DNA from: Streptomyces chryseus
GTDB lineage: Bacteria > Actinomycetota > Actinomycetes > Streptomycetales > Streptomycetaceae
Reading direction: 5' to 3'
NCBI RefSeq assembly: GCF_014650755.1
Contig: NZ_BMVO01000002.1
Location: forward strand, 394,370-458,369
Length of the DNA stretch: 64,000 nt
In this document: positions 1 to 8,571 of the stretch, piece by piece
Position numbering within the stretch: the first letter of the stretch is position 1
Layout of the letters: each line of letters starts with the position of its first letter
Translations under genes and position numbers: made by a program
Notes under the pieces: generated by a model
Told to the model about the DNA's origin: nothing
The model's input: only the letters and a program-made list of their open reading frames with translations
Database searches by the model: none

Positions 1-330
1 GAACTCGTCGGAGAGGTCAGGGACGAGCACGACGACGAGGGCGCCGAACCGCCGGAACTGGCCCCGGCCCCCGCCGAGGACGGCCGGCCGGCCTGGGAGG
101 CGGACGGCAGCTGCCGGGTCATGACCCTGCGGCGCATAGGTCTCGACGTACCCGAGGGGCCGTACGAGACCGTGGCCGGCCTGGTCGCGGACCTGCTCGG
201 GCGCATCCCCGCCCCCGGTGACCGGGCCGAACTGCCCGGCTGGCGGCTCTCCGTGCGACAGGTGGACCGCTACCGCGCGGGACGGGTGCGGTTCGTCCGT
301 ACCGCGAAGGTTCCGGAGGCCGTGCGATGA
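1..330 (+). CDS. CNNM/CBS (hemolysin-family) protein, C-terminal part
   Basis: The reading frame is open from the first base, so the start lies outside the window; 109 residues remain. The segment begins with ELVGEVRDEHD, the acidic motif that usually links the CBS pair to the C-terminal CorC_HlyC transporter-associated domain, and ends with that domain (about residues 35-109). The family comprises membrane proteins linked to divalent-cation (Mg/Co) transport, historically mislabelled hemolysins. The stop codon overlaps the start of the next gene (ATGA), which encodes a paralogue, so the two are translationally coupled and probably act together in the membrane. Transport specificity cannot be read from this fragment. 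Confidence 0.88.
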   Translation, partial: ELVGEVRDEHDDEGAEPPELAPAPAEDGRPAWEADGSCRVMTLRRIGLDVPEGPYETVAGLVADLLGRIPAPGDRAELPGWRLSVRQVDRYRAGRVRFVRTAKVPEAVR

Positions 331-1418
331 GCGTGGTCCACCTGCTGTTCGCCGGACTGCTGGTGCTCGCGAACGGATTCTTCGTCGGCGCCGAGTTCGC
401 GCTGGTCTCCGTACGCCGCAGCCAGATCGAACCGCTGGCGGCCGACGGCTCGGCCCGTGCCCGGCAGGTCATGCACGGTCTGGAGAACCTGCCGCAGATG
501 ATGGCGGCGGCCCAGTTCGGGATCACCGTCTGCTCGCTGACCCTCGGCGCGGTCGCCGAGCCGACCGTGGCGCACCTGCTGGAGCCGGTCTTCCACGCCG
601 TGCACCTGCCGCAGGGGCTGATCCACCCCCTCGGGTACGTGATCGCGCTCGCCGTGGTCGTCTTCCTGCACCTGGTCATCGGCGAGATGGTCCCGAAGAA
701 CCTCGCCATGGCCGCGCCCGAGAAGACCGCGCTGTGGCTGAGCCCCGGGCTCGTCGGCTTCGCCCGGCTGTGCCGCCCGGTGACGGCCGGACTCGGCGCC
801 TGCGCGCGGGTGGTGCTGCGGCTGTTCGGGGTCGAGGCCCGGGACGAGGTCGAGGCGGTGTTCACCAGTGAGCAGCTCAACCGCCTCGTCGAGGACTCGG
901 GCCAGGCGGGGCTCCTGGAGCCCGGCGAGCAGGAGCGCCTGGAGGACGCCCTGGAGCTCGGCAGCCTGCCGGTCACCGACGTGCTGCTCGACCGGGCGTC
1001 GCTGGTCACCGTCCAGCCCTCGGTCACCCCGCGCGAGATCGAGGAGCTGACGGTACGGACCGGCTACTCGCGCTTCCCGGTGTGCGTCGGCGGCGGGGCC
1101 TTCATGGGATACGTCCACGTCAAGGACGTACTCGACCTGGAGGAGCGGGAGCGGGCGGTGCCGCAGCAGGTCTGGCGGCCGATGGCGACGCTCGGAGCCG
1201 AACTGCCGCTCGACGACGCCCTGTCGGTGATGCGCCGCGCCGCGACGCACCTGGCGCAGGTGGCCGACGGGGCGGGGCGGGTGCTCGGGCTCGTCGCGCT
1301 GGAGGACGTGCTGGAGATGCTGGTGGGGGAGGTACGCGATCCCGCCCACCGGGTCGCGGCGCCCCGGCCGTCCCCGGACCCGGCGGCCGCAGACGAGACG
1401 GCGGCGCTGGTCGGGTGA
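327..1418 (+). CDS. CNNM/CBS (hemolysin-family) membrane protein
   Basis: This 363-residue protein has an N-terminal CNNM transmembrane domain (about residues 1-185, hydrophobic, with a VIGEMVPKNLA motif typical of the family) followed by a CBS pair (about 200-340). The tail is short and rich in Ala, Pro and Asp, and the C-terminal CorC_HlyC domain present in the upstream paralogue is missing. Paired long and short CNNM paralogues are common in actinobacteria. The role is probably membrane cation homeostasis with adenine-nucleotide sensing by the CBS domains. That role is inferred from the family; nothing here identifies the ion. Confidence 0.9.
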   Translation: MSVVHLLFAGLLVLANGFFVGAEFALVSVRRSQIEPLAADGSARARQVMHGLENLPQMMAAAQFGITVCSLTLGAVAEPTVAHLLEPVFHAVHLPQGLIHPLGYVIALAVVVFLHLVIGEMVPKNLAMAAPEKTALWLSPGLVGFARLCRPVTAGLGACARVVLRLFGVEARDEVEAVFTSEQLNRLVEDSGQAGLLEPGEQERLEDALELGSLPVTDVLLDRASLVTVQPSVTPREIEELTVRTGYSRFPVCVGGGAFMGYVHVKDVLDLEERERAVPQQVWRPMATLGAELPLDDALSVMRRAATHLAQVADGAGRVLGLVALEDVLEMLVGEVRDPAHRVAAPRPSPDPAAADETAALVG

Positions 1419-1440
1419 CCCGCGGAGCCGTCCGCGCCGT

Positions 1441-3345
1441 TCAGAGTGCGGGCGGCTCCTGCCGCCCCCGGTTCGCCGGGCCGCGCCCCGACAGGACCTC
1501 GCCGTACGCCTGCATCAGGTCGGGGAGGCGCAGCGTCGCCAGGTCGTCGCGGGTGGGCGTCGCGGCGTAACCGGAGAGCCTGAGGTCGCGGTACGCGCAG
1601 CTCTTCTCGTACAGCGTGCGCAGGAAACGGCCGTTGCCCAGCTCGTCGATCCAGCCCTGGTCGACGACGTGCCCGCTGATGCTGCGCAGCTCCTCCAGTG
1701 CCTCCTCGTCCCAGGCGTCCCCGTTCTCCGCCGCCAGCACCTCGCCGATGGCCGTGAGCTCCAGCGGACGGTAGCTGGGGAAGTCCACCCGGGTCGTGAA
1801 GCGGGAGGAGAGGCCGGGGTTGACGGCGAGCAGTCGGTCCATGCCCTCCGGATAGCCGGCCAGGATCACGACGAGGTGGTCCCGGTTGTCCTCGGCGCGC
1901 TTGAGGAGCACCTGGAGGGCCTCGTCGCCGTACGCGTCCCCCTTGCTGTAACCGGAGTTGGAGAGGGAGTACGCCTCGTCGACGAACAGGACGCCGCCGA
2001 TCGCCGAGTCGATGAGCTCGTTGGCCTTGACGGCGGTCTGGCCGAGGAACTCACCGACCAGATCGGCCCGCTGCGCCTCCACCAAGTGGTCCCCGCCGAG
2101 CAGCCCGAGCGCGTAGAACACCCGGCCGAGAATGCGGGCGACGGTGGTCTTGCCGGTGCCGGAGGGGCCCGAGAAGACGAAGTGGCGCTTGGGGGGCTGG
2201 ACGGGCAGGCCCTGCCCCGCTCGAAGCCTGGCCATGTTCAGCTGCGCCGACAACGCCTTGACCTGGCGTTTCACCGGTTCGAGGCCGACCATGCGCTCCA
2301 GCTCCGCGAGCGCCTCGGCGAGCAGCGCGGGATCGGAGGGCCCTGCCGGAAAGGACCGTGCCGCTCCGGGCCGCGGCGGCACCCGATCCTTCTCCCGTAC
2401 GCCGCCGTCCCCGGCCGGCCCGCCGCCGAACGGCGGCTTCCCCCCGCCGCCGAGCAGCAGGTCCCGGCCCTCCGGGAGCTCCGGGCCCGCCAGGGTCTCG
2501 GTGTCGCCGGCGGCGTCCGCCGCGTCCTGGCCGATCCCCGCCAGCGACACGGCGGCGAAGCCCGCGGAGTCCTCGTAACCGTCCCCCTCGGCGATCGCGG
2601 CGAGCCGCGCCGAGGTGTCCATGAAGGCGGGGTCCACCCGGTGCACGGCCCGGTACAGCGGCAGCGCCGCCGCGCTGCGCCCGGTGCCCTCGTGCGCGCG
2701 GGCCAGCCAGTAGCGCAGCTCCTTGCGCTGCGGCTGCTCGCTGCGGCAGCGCATCAGGGCCGCCGACAGCATCGGCTCGGCCTGCCCGTACATCTCCAGC
2801 CGCACCCGTGCCATGCCGCCGAACAGCCCGGTCTCGATGCCGAGCAGCGGGTCGTCGACGAGCGGATCGGTGTGCCGTACCAGCTGCTCCCAGTCCTTGA
2901 CCAGGTACGCGCGGCAGGCGTGCAGGAACCGCACCTGCGGATCGGCGTCCACCGGCGGCAGCCCGGCCAGTGCCCGGTCGAGCTCGGGCACATGGCGCCC
3001 GTCGAGCCAGTGGGAGGCGTGCGCGAGGAGCAGGTCGCGCGGCTTCTCCAGGACGGGCTGCACCCACCACCCGAGCCAGTACCAGGAGTTGAGCGTCCGG
3101 CGGTGCCGGGCGCGCTGCTCGCCGAAGCGCTCGCGGTGGCGGTACATGCGCAGCAGCGCGGTGGTGGTGTCGACGCGCAGTGCGTGGAGGCCGAGCCAGC
3201 CGTCGGCCATGCCGGGGTCCATCCGTACGGCGGCCCGGAACTCCTCCTCGGCCTGTGGATACGCGCCCATCGTGTACGCGTCGACACCGCGCAGCCAGGC
3301 GAGGTCGGCCGGGGCGTTCACGCCCTGCGTGCCGGAATCCGTCAC
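1441..3345 (-). CDS. CbxX/CfxQ (EccA-like) AAA+ ATPase with TPR-like N-terminus
   Basis: The product is about 634 residues from a GTG start at 3345; longer in-frame starts reach 3441 but add an Arg/Pro-rich stretch with no family character. Residues 1-300 look like TPR-type helices (GAYPQAEEEF and similar). A Gly/Pro-rich linker follows near 300-355, then an AAA+ domain with Walker A GPSGTGKTT (about 390) and Walker B VLFVDEA (about 453). The architecture is that of EccA and CbxX/CfxQ ATPases. EccA proteins serve type VII secretion, but no ESX genes are nearby, so a secretion role is not supported here. It probably acts as a hexameric remodelling ATPase on an unknown client. Confidence 0.85.
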   Translation of the reverse strand: MTDSGTQGVNAPADLAWLRGVDAYTMGAYPQAEEEFRAAVRMDPGMADGWLGLHALRVDTTTALLRMYRHRERFGEQRARHRRTLNSWYWLGWWVQPVLEKPRDLLLAHASHWLDGRHVPELDRALAGLPPVDADPQVRFLHACRAYLVKDWEQLVRHTDPLVDDPLLGIETGLFGGMARVRLEMYGQAEPMLSAALMRCRSEQPQRKELRYWLARAHEGTGRSAAALPLYRAVHRVDPAFMDTSARLAAIAEGDGYEDSAGFAAVSLAGIGQDAADAAGDTETLAGPELPEGRDLLLGGGGKPPFGGGPAGDGGVREKDRVPPRPGAARSFPAGPSDPALLAEALAELERMVGLEPVKRQVKALSAQLNMARLRAGQGLPVQPPKRHFVFSGPSGTGKTTVARILGRVFYALGLLGGDHLVEAQRADLVGEFLGQTAVKANELIDSAIGGVLFVDEAYSLSNSGYSKGDAYGDEALQVLLKRAEDNRDHLVVILAGYPEGMDRLLAVNPGLSSRFTTRVDFPSYRPLELTAIGEVLAAENGDAWDEEALEELRSISGHVVDQGWIDELGNGRFLRTLYEKSCAYRDLRLSGYAATPTRDDLATLRLPDLMQAYGEVLSGRGPANRGRQEPPAL

Positions 3346-3563
3346 ATCCCCCACGAACCGTGCCCCCCGTGATGTGCCGCTGGGCCTGCGCCCGGCGGCA
3401 GGTCTCAGAACCGCCGTGTCGCGGACGGGAATTGACCGCACCGAAGGGCATCGTACCCGGGCGGATGGTCCCGGACTAAGGGTGGCGCAGGCCCAAGAGA
3501 GACGGTGACCGAGGGTGAGCGAACCGCGTCACCAGGGGCCCCTGAGGGGGGCTGAGGGCAGAA

Positions 3564-3601
3564 CGAAGCCCCCGATCACGGGGGAACAACCGGGGGCTTC
3601 G
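3564..3601. terminator. Perfect 10-bp hairpin, likely terminator
   Basis: A 10-bp perfect inverted repeat (cgaagccccc / gggggcttcg) encloses an 18-base loop. A second hairpin, gcggctt-CGAA-aagccgc, follows at 3610-3627. Both lie in the 350-base gap (3346-3695) between the AAA+ ATPase start and the end of the kinase gene. The first is best read as a terminator downstream of the minus-strand kinase gene; there is no obvious T-tract, as is usual in Streptomyces. I see no gene in this gap. Confidence 0.5.
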
Positions 3602-3695
3602 CGTCTGCGGCGGCTTCGAAAAGCCGCACATTGAGAACGTAAGACCTGTACGCCCCCCGGGTCAAGCGGAGTTGAGGCACTCAGGGGGGAGGTTT

Positions 3696-4334
3696 TCAGG
3701 CCGTTGTGGAGGGCGGGCCCTGATGGTCACCCACGGTGACGGAATGGTTCGGCAACGCTGTCGCGTAAGGTCCCGGGCGCCACTCGTACCCCTCCTGGCA
3801 CTGGCGTACCAACAGGTCGGCGTAGGGCCGCGAGGGGTCCGTGGCGAAATGACGTGTCTCCGCCGCCGTCCACCCGTCCCAGAAGTCCGCCTGCGCCGGC
3901 CCGTCCCTGCGCCGCCCGCGCGCCCACGACTCCCGGGCGTCCAGATCCATCCAGAGCAGCCGCGCGAGCTCCGTCCGTACGGCGGCCCGCCCGGCCCCCA
4001 CGCCCTCGACCAGCACCACGGGCGCGGGCTCCAGCGGGCGCGCCGGCCCGAAGCGGCGCAGCGTCCAGTCGTACGCCGCGTACCGGGCGCGCTCGCCGCG
4101 CGAGAACGGACCCGTCACCTGCTCGCGCAACCGGTCCGTCCACGCGAAGAGCTCCTCGTGGGTCGCCAGGTCGTCGAGGTGCAGCACGGGCGCCCCGCCG
4201 AGCGCCGCGGCCAGCCGGGCGGCGAAGGTGCTCTTGCCGGACCCGGCGTGCCCGTCCAAGGCGACCAGGCGCACCGGGCCGCAGGAGGGCTGTAGCGCGC
4301 GCAGGGAGGCGGCAAGCTCGTCGAGGCGTTCCAC
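3696..4334 (-). CDS. Uridine-kinase-like P-loop NTPase
   Basis: A 212-residue protein with an early P-loop DGHAGSGKST (about residues 26-35), followed by HLDDLATHEE, which matches the Walker B/acceptor region of uridine and nucleoside kinases, and VVLVEGVGAGR, another conserved strand of this fold. The protein probably phosphorylates a nucleoside or related small molecule. Homologues in actinobacteria are annotated only as uridine kinase family, and the substrate cannot be set from sequence. The ATG at 4334 gives a full-length N-terminus before the P-loop. The gene appears monocistronic and diverges from the C39-like peptidase gene. Confidence 0.83.
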   Translation of the reverse strand: MERLDELAASLRALQPSCGPVRLVALDGHAGSGKSTFAARLAAALGGAPVLHLDDLATHEELFAWTDRLREQVTGPFSRGERARYAAYDWTLRRFGPARPLEPAPVVLVEGVGAGRAAVRTELARLLWMDLDARESWARGRRRDGPAQADFWDGWTAAETRHFATDPSRPYADLLVRQCQEGYEWRPGPYATALPNHSVTVGDHQGPPSTTA

Positions 4335-4383
4335 GCCTCCACCCTAGGCGGCGGGTGCGGTGCCGGCTCACGCCACCGGTCCA

Positions 4384-4397
4384 CACCAATATTGGTG
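4384..4397. promoter_or_regulatory. Perfect 14-bp palindrome, candidate operator
   Basis: CACCAATATTGGTG is a perfect palindrome in the 164-base divergent gap between the kinase and peptidase genes. It is AT-rich at its centre against a GC-rich background and lies about 100 bases upstream of the peptidase start and 50 upstream of the kinase start. This suits a dimeric repressor site. The regulator is unknown. Confidence 0.4.
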
Positions 4398-4498
4398 GAG
4401 CGACGCGGTCCGAAGTGCTGGCAGAAGCCCGTCGTCGGCGTCCATAGTTGGCGCACTGTCGTGCACCTGCCCGCGCATCCGCATCCGACTCGGGGGCC

Positions 4499-5845
4499 AT
4501 GACCATGACCAGATCCACCTCCCGCCGCACCGTCCTGACCGCCGCGATCGCCGCGGCGGCGGGCGCCGTGGCGGCGCCCGCCTCCCCGGCCGCCGCCCTC
4601 GGCGCCGCCCCGCCCCGCCTCGTGGACAACCGCTTCTGGTCCTCCCTCAAGGACTGGCGCTCCGGCGAGGCCGCCGGCACCCGGGTGGTGGCCGGACGCA
4701 GGCCGGGCGTGGTCATCGGTACGCCGTCGGGCCGCACCGAGTACACCGACCCGCACACCGGCACCACCTCCACCTGGGAGAGCGCCACCTGGACCTCCCC
4801 GGTCCACCGCTCGGCGGTCCCGGCGAGCGAGGTCGTCGCCTCCTGGAACGCCCGCACGCCGGCCGGCACCTGGATCGAGGTCGAGCTGCGCGGCACCTAC
4901 GCGGACGGCGCCGCCACGCCCTGGTACGTGATGGGCCGCTGGGCGGCGGGCGACACGGACATCAGGCGCACCTCCGTCGACGACCAGAGCGACGGCCGCA
5001 GCAGCGTCTGGACCGACACGTTCGCCATGAACAGCTCGGCCGGCGCGCTGCGCCTGGCGTCGTACCGGCTGCGGCTGACTCTGCACCGCAGGCCCGGCAC
5101 CGGCCTGACCCCCACGGTGTGGCGCGTGGGCGCGATGGCCTCCGACATCCCCGACCGCTTCACCGTGCCGGCCTCACCGCCCCGGGTCGCCCGGGAGCTG
5201 GACGTGCCGCGCTACTCGCAGAACACGCACATCGGCCAGTACCCCGAGTACGACAACGGCGGCGAGGCGTGGTGCAGCCCCACCTCGTCGCAGATGATCA
5301 TCGAGTACTGGGGCCGGCGGCCCACCGCCGAGGACCTGGCCTGGGTCGACCCGGCCTTCGAGGACCCGCAGGTGTGCCACGCGGCGCGCTTCACCTTCGA
5401 CCACCAGTACAGCGGGTGCGGCAACTGGCCCTTCAACGCCGCCTACGCCGCGACGTACAGGGACATGAGCGCCGTCGTCACCCGCCTGCACTCCCTCACC
5501 GAGCTGGAGACCCTGATCCGTGCGGGCATCCCGGCCATAACGTCGCAGTCCTTCCTCAAGGAGGAGCTGACGGGCGCGGGCTACGGCACGGCGGGCCACC
5601 TGATGACCGTCGTCGGCTTCACTCCCGACGGCGACGTGATCGCGAACGACCCGGCCTCCCCGGACAACCCGGCCGTACGCCGCGTCTACCGGCGCCGCGA
5701 GTGGGAGAACATCTGGCTGCGGACCAAGCGCTACAACGCGAGCGGGAAAGTGGTGTCCGGCACAGGAGGCGTCTGCTACCTCTACTGGCCCGCCCACCCC
5801 ACGGCCGCCCAGCGGCGGGCCCTCGCGGCCGTCGGCATCCGCTGA
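4499..5845 (+). CDS. Secreted C39-like peptidase, Tat signal
   Basis: The product is 448 residues from the ATG at 4499; a second ATG two codons later could also serve. The N-terminus has a twin-arginine signal (SRRTVLTAAIAAAAG) with a likely cleavage after an Ala-rich stretch near residue 35, so it is exported folded. The first half resembles a beta-sandwich seen in Streptomyces C39-family proteins. The C-terminal half carries the papain-like C39 domain: catalytic Cys in GGEAWCSPTS (about residue 258), His in GYGTAGHLMTVVG (about 365) and Asp in VIANDPAS (about 382). The likely role is an extracellular cysteine peptidase; the target is unknown. Unlike bacteriocin C39 domains it is not fused to an ABC transporter. 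Confidence 0.85.
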   Translation: MTMTRSTSRRTVLTAAIAAAAGAVAAPASPAAALGAAPPRLVDNRFWSSLKDWRSGEAAGTRVVAGRRPGVVIGTPSGRTEYTDPHTGTTSTWESATWTSPVHRSAVPASEVVASWNARTPAGTWIEVELRGTYADGAATPWYVMGRWAAGDTDIRRTSVDDQSDGRSSVWTDTFAMNSSAGALRLASYRLRLTLHRRPGTGLTPTVWRVGAMASDIPDRFTVPASPPRVARELDVPRYSQNTHIGQYPEYDNGGEAWCSPTSSQMIIEYWGRRPTAEDLAWVDPAFEDPQVCHAARFTFDHQYSGCGNWPFNAAYAATYRDMSAVVTRLHSLTELETLIRAGIPAITSQSFLKEELTGAGYGTAGHLMTVVGFTPDGDVIANDPASPDNPAVRRVYRRREWENIWLRTKRYNASGKVVSGTGGVCYLYWPAHPTAAQRRALAAVGIR

Positions 5846-5921
5846 CCTCGCCGGCCGGTCCCCCGGGGCGTGACGAACGTCATCTTCCCCGGGGGCGGTC
5901 CCGGTGGGCACTGTGGATGCC

Positions 5922-6074
5922 ATGACAGCGACCACTGCCGACATCACCCGCACCGCGTCCAGGGCCGGCACCGGCGGCCCCGACGACGACGGCCCCGCGA
6001 TCCTGGAGCACGTCATGGGCTGGACCCTCGTCGTGGTCCTCGCCATGTTCGTCACCCGGGCCGGCCTCATGTAG
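5922..6074 (+). CDS. Small single-pass membrane protein, 50 aa
   Basis: This 50-residue ORF starts at ATG 5922; a GTG three codons upstream is in frame. It has a hydrophilic Thr/Asp-rich N-terminus with a DDDGP stretch and one C-terminal hydrophobic helix (MGWTLVVVLAMFVTRAGLM). Codons are mostly G/C-ended. Its last 8 bases overlap the end of the convergent DUF6114 gene. No function is known to me; the pattern is that of a small membrane protein of the inner leaflet. Short proteins of this type are often missed in annotation. Confidence 0.62.
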   Translation: MTATTADITRTASRAGTGGPDDDGPAILEHVMGWTLVVVLAMFVTRAGLM

Positions 6075-6993
6075 CCGACGCCTCCAGGGTCAGCCCGTCC
6101 GTGACGATCGAGTCCGAGGTGACCAGCGCCTGTTCGGCGCGCACGTCGGTCATGAAGACGAACGGGGGAACCACCGGCGGCACCGGCAGGCCGTCCGGGG
6201 TGAAGGTGAGGCAGAGAACGCCCTCCAGGCAGCCGCTGAACTTGGTGAGGTAGAGCGTCACATCGCCGCTCAGGTCCAGGGTGTCGGCCCCCAGGGCGAG
6301 TTCTTCGCGGCCGTCGCGGGTCCTGAGGCGGTAGTCGGTGAGGGACGCGGACCGCATCCTGAGGACCATGGCCTTCACCGGACCTCCCGCGGTCGGCACC
6401 TCCCGCACCCCCGCGATCAGGAAGCCGTGCGGCGCGAACAGCGTCGTGGTCACGACCGGCGGCGTACGGGCCGCGACGACGCCTCCCGGCTCCGGAGCCT
6501 CGCGCACCGGGCTCTGACCGAGCGCCGCCAGCAGGACGACCGGCAGCGCGGCGGCGAGCGTCCGGGTCCCCTGCCCGTCCCGCGCGCCGTCCCGTACGGG
6601 CGTCCAGCCGAAGCCCATCGCGCTGCCCGCGATCCCCAGCGCCGTCCCGGCCACGAAGCCGCCGAGGTTGGTCGCGGTGAAGGCCAGCACGGACAGCAGC
6701 AGCGCGTGGACGCTCACGTAGTGGCGGGTGTGCGGCAGGAACCACAGGAACAGGCCCGCCGCGATCAGCGCGAGCCCGATGCCGATCGCCGCCAGCCCGC
6801 CCAGTCCGAGACTCACCAGCACCGTCAGCGGCGACAGCGGGACCAGCAGCAGCTCGGCCCCGCCGAGGATCAGCAGCAGCCCGCCCCAGAACGGGCGGGT
6901 CCGCCGCCAGGACCGCAGCCGGCGTCGCGCGTCCGGGTACGGCAGCCGGTCCGCGAGCCGCCCCCTCGCCGGACGGCGGCGGGTCAGAAACAC
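6067..6993 (-). CDS. DUF6114-family membrane protein
   Basis: The product is 308 residues from a GTG at 6993, overlapping the stop of the DUF6230 gene by 10 bases and so translationally coupled to it. The N-terminal part has an RRTRPFWGG entry motif followed by about four hydrophobic helices (residues 30-135), the DUF6114 signature as I know it. The C-terminal half (about 150-308) is predicted soluble and beta-rich. DUF6230 and DUF6114 genes are routinely paired in Streptomyces, which suggests a membrane complex at the cell envelope. No biochemical function is established that I know of. Confidence 0.83.
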   Translation of the reverse strand: MFLTRRRPARGRLADRLPYPDARRRLRSWRRTRPFWGGLLLILGGAELLLVPLSPLTVLVSLGLGGLAAIGIGLALIAAGLFLWFLPHTRHYVSVHALLLSVLAFTATNLGGFVAGTALGIAGSAMGFGWTPVRDGARDGQGTRTLAAALPVVLLAALGQSPVREAPEPGGVVAARTPPVVTTTLFAPHGFLIAGVREVPTAGGPVKAMVLRMRSASLTDYRLRTRDGREELALGADTLDLSGDVTLYLTKFSGCLEGVLCLTFTPDGLPVPPVVPPFVFMTDVRAEQALVTSDSIVTDGLTLEASAT

Positions 6994-7598
6994 TTCTTGC
7001 CGTCCAGGCTCACATCGATGCCGAGCCCCTTCAGCCGGAAGTTCCCGCCGGTCGCCGACCAGGCGTGCGACTTCACGCCCGCCACCTCGATGTCCCCGGC
7101 CTGCAGCCCGAACTTCCCGGCCTCGCCCCTGACCCCCGGCACCTGGTCCAGGGTCGAGGCGTCCCGGCCGATCTGCGCCGTGCCGAAGCGGGCATCGCCG
7201 ACGAGGTCCTCGGCGTCGATGACCAGGCTGCTGGCCGTCACCTCACCGGCCTTGCCGCCCGCCGTCAGCTTGAAGACGACCTTGCCGACGGGAGTGCCGA
7301 CCTCGGCGGCCTGGCAGATGTCGCTGAGCCGGGCGTCGCCGATACCGAGCAGCGCGACCGGATGCCCCTTGCCGTCCGCCGACCGGTCCGTCTGGACGTA
7401 ACTGGACAGTCCCTGGCTCGTCAGCTTTCCCGACGCCACCTGGAAGCTGGTCCCCGACACGGCGAACGACGCGGCCAGCGCTCCCTGGCCCATCATCGAC
7501 GCCATCACCGCGACCGCGAGGACCGCCGGCGTCGCGACGACCGCTGTCTTCTTCCATGCCGTCCTGCCCTCGGCGGGCGGCTGTTCGGATGCGCTCAC
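6984..7598 (-). CDS. DUF6230-family secreted/anchored protein
   Basis: The start is the GTG at 7598, preceded by GGAGG with a 5-base spacer; upstream in-frame codons to 7742 lack an RBS. The 204-residue product has a charged N-terminus, one hydrophobic segment (VVATPAVLAVAVMASMMG, about residues 17-34) acting as signal or anchor, and then an extracellular region rich in small residues that ends in Lys-Lys-Cys-Phe. The adjoining DUF6114 partner is co-transcribed. The family is named DUF6230 and is actinobacterial. The role is unknown; surface location is inferred from the signal segment. Confidence 0.85.
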   Translation of the reverse strand: MSASEQPPAEGRTAWKKTAVVATPAVLAVAVMASMMGQGALAASFAVSGTSFQVASGKLTSQGLSSYVQTDRSADGKGHPVALLGIGDARLSDICQAAEVGTPVGKVVFKLTAGGKAGEVTASSLVIDAEDLVGDARFGTAQIGRDASTLDQVPGVRGEAGKFGLQAGDIEVAGVKSHAWSATGGNFRLKGLGIDVSLDGKKCF

Positions 7599-7782
7599 TT
7601 GTTCCTCCCGTACGTCGTCCGGTGCGCAGGGGAAGTGCGTGGGGGTGCGTGATGCGTGGAGGTGCTCTGGAAAGTACGCGCGCACACGTGCGGAATCCGC
7701 CGACAGACCGACAGGGAAAGGGAGTTCGCGCAGGTCTGCCATACTGCGGACATCCTGTGGCAGTTGGAGACTAGGGCCGGTA

Positions 7783-8412
7783 TTGAATATTAGTCAACAG
7801 CGTGGATCCACCGGGCGATCTCAGGTGCGCCGCGCCGAACTCATCGCGACCGGGCGGAAGTTGTTCGCCGACACGTCGTACGACGCCCTGTCGATGGACG
7901 ACATCGCCCGGCACGCGGGCGTCGCCAAGGGCTTGATCTACTACTACTTCAAGAGCAAACGCGGCTACTACCTCGCCATCGTCGAGGAGTCGGTCGCCGA
8001 ACTGGTCGCCCGGGCCGGCAGCGACCGCGACCTGCCGACCGCCGAGCGTGTCCAGCGCACCATCGACGGCTATCTGCGCTACGCCCAGCACCACCAGGCG
8101 GCGTACCGCACGATCGTCACCGGCGGGGTCGGCTTCGACGCCGAGGTGCAGGCCATCCGGGACGCGGTGCGCGAGGAGCTGATCGCCACCCTCGCGGAGG
8201 GCGCGTACGGCCGCCGCGACATCCCGCTGACCGCCCGGTTGGCCCTGATCGGCTGGATGACCGGGGCCGAAGGGGTCACGCTGGACTGGCTGGGTCATCA
8301 GGAACTCGGCCGCGACGCCGTACGCGAGCTGCTCACCAGGCTGCTGCGCGCCACGCTTCGTACGATCGAGGAACTGGAACCGAGCTGCCCGGCGCCGTCC
8401 ACCACCCCGTGA
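7783..8412 (+). CDS. TetR-family transcriptional regulator
   Basis: An N-terminal TetR helix-turn-helix is clear: RRAELIATGRKLFADTSYDALSMDDIA followed by AGVAKGLIYYYFKSK (about residues 15-60 from the TTG), then a helical ligand domain. The start is uncertain. A TTG at 7783 gives 209 residues and keeps the normal N-terminal tail; the next option is GTG 7825, and neither has a strong ribosome site. It is divergent from the DUF6230-DUF6114 pair and 159 bases ahead of an acyl-CoA dehydrogenase, so either could be its target. The neighbourhood suggests an acyl-CoA or lipid ligand, but that is inference. Confidence 0.82.
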   Translation: MNISQQRGSTGRSQVRRAELIATGRKLFADTSYDALSMDDIARHAGVAKGLIYYYFKSKRGYYLAIVEESVAELVARAGSDRDLPTAERVQRTIDGYLRYAQHHQAAYRTIVTGGVGFDAEVQAIRDAVREELIATLAEGAYGRRDIPLTARLALIGWMTGAEGVTLDWLGHQELGRDAVRELLTRLLRATLRTIEELEPSCPAPSTTP

Positions 8413-8471
8413 CGGAAGTCGTTCCATCGGGCATACTCAACGCGCCACAGCCGCTGGCCAGCGACTTCCGT
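8412..8471. repeat. 10-bp inverted repeat flanking a possible promoter
   Basis: ACGGAAGTCG (8412-8421) and CGACTTCCGT (8462-8471) form a perfect inverted repeat separated by 40 bases. The first arm starts in the TetR stop codon. A -10-like CATACT lies between the arms. It may be a terminator for the regulator gene or a looping operator for the acyl-CoA dehydrogenase gene. Confidence 0.4.
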
Positions 8472-8571
8472 GATCCGGAGGGGTGCCGGCGGCCAGGCAG
8501 TGAGACCGGCGGCGCGGCCACACCCTGCGCGCGCGACCGCCGCAGCGCCCGACAGGGAGGAGAGCGCCCCC

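Noticed and set aside
5870..6253. 127-aa ORF overlapping the small membrane protein
   Set aside because: It runs through the end of the DUF6114 gene and is His/Arg-rich. The 50-residue ORF in the other frame has a membrane helix and better codon use.
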